Assembly (NCBI GenBank): GCA_949317995.1
Contig: OX439038.1
Coordinates: forward strand, 62,888,813-62,952,812
DNA: 64,000 nucleotides
Origin: Acholoe squamosa
Lineage: Eukaryota; Annelida; Polychaeta; Phyllodocida; Polynoidae
Direction of reading: 5' to 3'
In this document: positions 59,240 through 64,000 of the stretch, piece after piece
How positions within the stretch are numbered: position 1 is the first letter of the stretch
Layout: each line of letters starts with the position of its first letter
Program-made: the position numbers and the translations under genes
Notes under the pieces: model-generated
Seen by the model: only the letters and a program-made list of their open reading frames with translations
What the model was told of the DNA's origin: nothing
Databases searched by the model: none

Positions 59240-60573
59240 TGAAGGTAAAGAATGATTGAGAAGTGGAGATAAGTCACTTCTAACGCAGAGCCTAACAAAG
59301 GGCTTCAACTGCACATCTTCCATTCAGACAACAGATGATTTGACCCTCATTGTTGATGTTTGGGCTACCATACATGCTTTAAGAAATCCTGAAGGTACTA
59401 AAGATTTCAGTGATCTTGCAGCCATCTTTGTGAATAGCATTCTGAAAGCAAGAGATGCAACGTAAGAAAAACATTCCCTATTCCCAAGTTTATTCGAAAT
59501 GACAATGTACCTCTCCCTATTGACTGGGGAAATTCCCTAGCCCATCCCGGCAACAAGAGGGGACTCTCAGTCTTCCTCATGGAACATATTCTGAGAAGAG
59601 CAGAGCATAAATTGGTTGTACATGTAATAAGTGGAGGATCTAGTGATTCAGAAGAGGTGAGGATGACAATTCCACTTGACACTCCTGACTTGAGAGGGGA
59701 CCATGAGGAGGCTGACACATGTGTAGTCTTACATGCACTGCACTGCTCTGCTCCCGGGTTTCCCTAGCCCACTTAAAAGGGTCTATTTCTCCTCTTTCCT
59801 ATTCCCTCGGATGTGTGTGGTGCACACATGCGTGGGCACTGACACATTCCTCTGTGAAATTGTGTAATGAAGTTCTCACCATGAATATGACCTCAGCTGT
59901 CGAAATGGCGTTAAACATCTATTACTCACTCACTCAGTGCACTGCTCCTCAAACACCATAGTAGTGCAAGCCAGAGACGCAGACATACTGGTCTTCCCCC
60001 TTGCACACTTTGAGCGTATTGGTTGTACAAACCTGTGGCTACAAGCAGGAACAAACAAAAACCCTTAGTACATTCCTGTCCATGATGTTTTCAGGAACCT
60101 GCCCAATGGGTCTCATTCATCACTTCCTGCTTTCCATGCACTGACAGGGTCAGACACAACATCCTTTATTTCTCAGCATTCCAAGCAGACAACATTTGAT
60201 GTGTTCCTCAAGCATCATTATCTGCTAGATGATATTGAAAAGGACAAGGCTCATCTCACTCAGGATGTATTGAAATCAGCAGAGAGGTTTGTTTGCCACA
60301 TCTATAGGGTACCACATGCAAAATCGGTGGATGATGCAAGGGTCATCCTGTTTGGACATTGCAAGAAGACAGAAGCTTTTCCCCCAACCTCAGATGCACT
60401 TAATTTACATCTAATGCATGTGTACCACCAGAGTCTTGTTTGTCTTTAGTAGCTTGCGAGTGCAAGATGGGTGCCGCACCTTCCCCTGTGGCTGTAGGAA
60501 AGCTGGCTTCCCCTGCACTATTAACTGCCATGCCAGGAATAGCCCCTCTCAGTGTCAGAATATAAATGTTTGA
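59240..60573 (+). pseudogene. Broken copy of an uncharacterised EADT/TGxDTTS protein family
   Basis: Pieces of one protein lie in order on the + strand. First is TLIVDVWATIHALRN and DFSDLAAIFVNSILKARD. After a frameshift near 59462 come PLPIDWGNSL, DHEEADTCVVLHALHC and, past a SINE, VVQARDADILVF. Then an in-frame TAG (60067-60069), FHALTGSDTTSF, RFVCHIYRVPHAKSVDDAR and PPTSDALNLH. Another frame shift at about 60448 leads to a Cys-rich tail, CRTFPCGCRKAGFPC. The motif order matches a multi-copy family of uncharacterised proteins I know from cnidarians, molluscs and other invertebrates, possibly carried by mobile elements; their function is not established. The segment after SILKARD seems shortened. 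With two frame breaks, a stop and an insertion, it is not functional. Confidence 0.75.
59749..59937 (+). mobile_element. SINE copy 2 inside the pseudogene, 10-bp TSD
   Basis: The 189 bp body ends ATGAATATGACCTCAGC, TGTCGAAATGGCG, TTAAACATC and (ACTC)n. It is flanked by the exact direct repeat TGCACTGCTC at 59739-59748 and 59938-59947. Leaving out the body and one repeat puts the coding pieces on either side back in one frame, so the SINE entered after the reading frame existed. It is shorter than the copy at 37448-37726, with one instead of two GGGCAC-containing segments. Confidence 0.88.
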
Positions 60574-61242
60574 AGATAATCAAAGCGGAAAGATGAATCT
60601 TGTATTAAGAATGGCTTTTGCAAATTTACTTGTACAATTTTTGGTGAAAGTGTACTTTGCCTCTTCATAATTGAGATGCAGGAGATGAATCAGACCTGTC
60701 AATAACTACTGATATGTCAGTGTGGTCATTATCTAAGTTGAATATATGTGACAAGATCTGCGAAAAAAAACCTTATTTTAGGGGTATAATAACGTCCCTT
60801 TAAGCAGTACAGGTCACATAATATCTTCAAAACAACCCTAGGGTAGTGAATGAGTGATGTATTGAAAAGTAAAGAAATAAGGTATTATTGGTTTCCATGG
60901 TTACCAGGTTACCATAGGAACCAATATTGCATATATTTATGATATGTCCCAATCACACTTACCACCTAAATTATCACTTCATGATATTAAAGAAGCCATT
61001 GCTATTCCAGGGGGGGGGGAATAATGTATATTGCTGAAATTTTTAAAAAGGGGGGTGTTTGGCCCCTTAACACTTATTAATTGTTCAGCCTAACGAGATT
61101 GTTTTTCAGAAACCACATGAAAAACTGTTCTGGAAAAGTGAACTTGTTAAGCATTACTCATAAATGCCTCTAGAAATTTCAGGAGGCCTGTTTGATTCCC
61201 TACTAAGCCTTAATACGGCCGACAGTCTGGGTCTTCATTACG

Positions 61243-61258
61243 GCGCTAGGGGGCGCAG
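61243..61258 (+). promoter_or_regulatory. Possible CTCF-like site
   Basis: GCGCTAGGGGGCGCAG fits the CTCF core consensus (CCASYAGRKGGCRS) closely. It lies in an otherwise plain intron. The only evidence is the motif. Confidence 0.3.
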
Positions 61259-63329
61259 CGAAACCCAGGGCCGGATGTCTTGTTTGTCATATTTACGCGT
61301 CCTTACCGGTGCTATAAACCAATCAGCGGACGGGATAATTGATGCACACCGAATTTCGGCAAAACTCTCAGGCCACTCAGCCGGGCTGATTTACTAGTCT
61401 ACATGTGACAATCTGCCAGTCTAGACAGGTCTGGAAGGAAACACAAGTGATGTTTTGTGTGTTTAATCCTTCAACGACGACATGATAGGCCTACCTGAGA
61501 GCTACCTCTGAACTCTCTTGTTTCCCAAAAAACACCAAATCACGGCAAATTCAATGCCTCATGTTTCCATTTCTGGAGTGTCTCACTGCCATAGGGTAGG
61601 CATTAGCATGATGTATAGGCCTATAAAATGTGGTACAAAATGTATATGGCCTGCCGGGGAGATTCCCTTCATTGCTAAATTGATTCATCATGCTGACAAA
61701 GCAGTATATCATGCCTAGCACATCAAAGTACCGGTACTGTGTTGCTGCCGAGGTTGTCCTTCAAGGCCTTAGGCAGATATGTTTAACGTTCTAAATATAG
61801 GCCTACATGTAGGCCTAATGGGCCATGTCTGAAGGTTTTATACTTATTAATATAGCTGATTCTGATGTGACTAGATTTGATGATGGCCTCTAATCATGAG
61901 GCCGCTATTGTCCATTCCGCAAATATTAGCCATCCTACAAAGGGCTTGGGACCTGAACATAGATAGGCTTGCAGATACCTATACCATCCAGTTTCAAGTG
62001 CATTCAAAGGCCTTCTCCGCATAAGGCTCTATCTTGTTGCTGACAAAAGTGAACGTGAAGGGAAATGCACTGTCAGCAAGACGACAGTTTTCAGCAAACA
62101 GTGCTGTCAAATACAGGCAGGCTACTGTCAACACTGCAGCCCCTTAACTGTCAACACCAAGTAACCCTGGATAATATAGGGGATCAGGGGGATACCTCAT
62201 TCCAGGGCATACTTCAATATGGACACATGAATACTCCCCCCTATAGTTGGACGGCTTAGTGTTGTCTCACAGTTAGCTTAACTCCATGGACCCATGCATA
62301 GAATAAGGATAAATTTTCCATTAGGGGGGTGACTAAGTTAGTCATCTTGTGACGAGATATGGTATTCCATCCATTTGTAAGGCAGGGACGATGCATTATA
62401 TTAGGGGGAAATAGTATAGTCTGTAATATGGAGTATAATTATATACCTGCCAGATATTAAGCAGATTCCAATCCCCGTCTGTAGGATGTACAGTTTTTAA
62501 TTCCAGTCCTGAGGATGGTGCTCGTTCATCTGTACATTATCTTATCATGAGTAAAACATTGTTACAATGATGCTGGCTGGGATTGAAGAATCTGTCCCTT
62601 GTCTTCATACACAATGATGGATAATGCTATTTCTACTACCAGGCGTAGGGACACGACGATTTTATCAACTTTATTGATACATATGTATTACCATGAACAG
62701 ATATACAGAACCAATCATCAGGACAATTTTCTTTTTTCATTTTATGTTTCCTTATCTCTGTGCCAAAAAGCAAATCTAATTATCATCTCATTGAATATTG
62801 TAGTCTCTGGTACTGCAATGTCTATTTGGTCTACTCTCGTGTTTTGGTTGGGCAATGAGCTGAGCAGATCAGTGGTTAGTCCTGACCTGCTCTTTATGTA
62901 ATCCAGCCCATGGGTCTTCTGCGATTCCTCCGAGGTGTTTAGCTTGCAAAGTAAAGAAGTCTCTCTTACCCAAAGCTTACAAGTGGTTCCATAGGGATGC
63001 AGGGATCAGTCCTCGTACTCTGAATGATGTATGGGCTTCAAATGGCCATTAGGCCCACAACTCCCTGGTCCATAGCATAATAGACACTTAGACTGTATCA
63101 CAATAATATGGATATACATTCAACCCTTGCTTCCTCAGATATGGAAAATGCAAGAAAAAAATGTCCGAGGAAGCATATTATCTGAAGGGTTAAATCCAAA
63201 TATAATAGAAAACAAAGCGGTAGTTCTATCTGTCTGAGATAATTAGGGATCTCAGGAATATATGAGGGTTGACTATATCATAGAATTATATGTTTGTTCA
63301 ACTATGACAGTAATTATGTCCTTTTTCAG

Positions 63330-63454
63330 GAGTGACGCAAGAATTAATTGATGAAATGAGACTGTCGCGAGAAAAGCAGATGTTATCTGACTTGAAAATG
63401 TTGTCAGAAAAGAATGGCGATCTTGAGTTTCGCGATAGGAATGGTGCAACGCCG
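63330..63454 (+). CDS. PPP1R16-like exon: linker after ankyrin repeat 3
   Basis: A 125 bp exon between acceptor CTTTTTCAG and donor CCG|GTAAGT. Two bases complete a Gly codon and it leaves in phase 0. It encodes VTQELIDEMRLSREKQMLSD and LEFRDRNGATP. The TQExIxEMR phrase and the following helix form the insert between ankyrin repeats 3 and 4 seen in TIMAP/MYPT3, and RDRNGATP opens the next repeat. The following exon, expected to start with LH then an ankyrin helix, is outside the window. Confidence 0.95.
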
Positions 63455-64000
63455 GTAAGTAGCATCATCTTTTATCTTTCCTTTTTATTTGTCGTGCATA
63501 GCTGGCATAACCTCTCTTGCTCTGTCTATAAAGACAATAAGCATAGCCTGGAGACTAAGTTAATTGTCTTTATCAGTACCAAATTTTAAAGATATCCTTC
63601 GATATGATAGCTGTATATGGACATTGTCACAAATGAACCTACATATTTAAACTTGCCTTTTTGGTAAAACTGTGTATCCAGTGGCTTGAGTTGTGTTTCA
63701 CATGCCATATACTACTTACTCATTGGTAGGTAGGGGTGACGCTGCATTGCCGCCATACATATGCCATATTTACATTCACAAGTAGGGTGGACCTCTCACT
63801 GTAGCTCCTCTTTTCGGCAAAGGGACCTAGATGTTGTTACCGCCACCAATATGGTCTAGTAGCATATGGATCACAGTGGTCAAAAATCCATATGGCTGCC
63901 CTATTGTTGATATACTGCATACACTTGGGTCTTTCCCCTTTACATAACAACATCTATACTGAAGGGATGAGCTTTGACACAAACTATGTTGTACACTGAT
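63455..64000 (+). other. Intron of the PPP1R16-like gene, cut by the window edge
   Basis: Begins GTAAGT. No further exon before the end of the window. Confidence 0.85.

Overview
The window is AT-rich, intron-rich animal DNA. Nothing looks bacterial: there are long introns with GT/AG ends, many MITE-like inverted-repeat elements, minisatellites, (AT)n and (CA)n runs, and a retroelement. A SINE whose tail ends in repeated ACTC, and a tyrosine-recombinase retrotransposon, suggest an invertebrate. I favour a mollusc or other lophotrochozoan, but the sequence alone does not rule out an invertebrate deuterostome.

The one clear host gene is on the + strand and fills the right half. Four internal exons (30050-30120, 44798-44943, 51448-51551, 63330-63454) join in consistent phase (0, 2, 1, 0) into about 149 residues of ankyrin repeats. 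They match the PPP1R16A/PPP1R16B (MYPT3/TIMAP) class of protein phosphatase 1 regulatory subunits. The N-terminal exon with the PP1-binding KVxF motif was not found and probably lies upstream. The remaining ankyrin repeats and the C-terminus lie beyond the right edge.

The left part (1-23,700) has no recognisable host gene. It holds tandem arrays, several TIR elements (6894-8229, 10242-11101, 14139-14392) and scattered copies of short palindromic families. At 23,777-27,472, on the - strand, sits an apparently intact tyrosine-recombinase (DIRS/Ngaro/PAT-type) retrotransposon of 3.7 kb. It has one RT-RNase H ORF, an overlapping tyrosine recombinase ORF and split direct repeats in the order A1-ORFs-B1-A2-spacer-B2. 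The repeats are identical between copies, and the element sits inside an (AT)n tract. It has no separate gag ORF. A 602 bp hAT-like MITE with perfect 39 bp TIRs and an 8 bp target duplication lies between it and the first visible exon.

The introns carry further elements. These include a 900 bp repeat family (two full copies and one fragment), a SINE at 37448-37726, MITEs at 33263, 41648, 56190 and 57544, and large minisatellites at 38030, 47490 and 52140. The most unusual is a 47 bp tandem array that starts at the end of the second visible exon and repeats its 5' splice site at least 11 times. In the last intron a decayed copy of an uncharacterised metazoan repeat protein family (59240-60573) is broken by frameshifts, a stop codon and a SINE with a 10 bp target-site duplication.

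Most open frames over 60 codons in the window are minisatellites read in several frames or chance openings, and are not annotated as genes.
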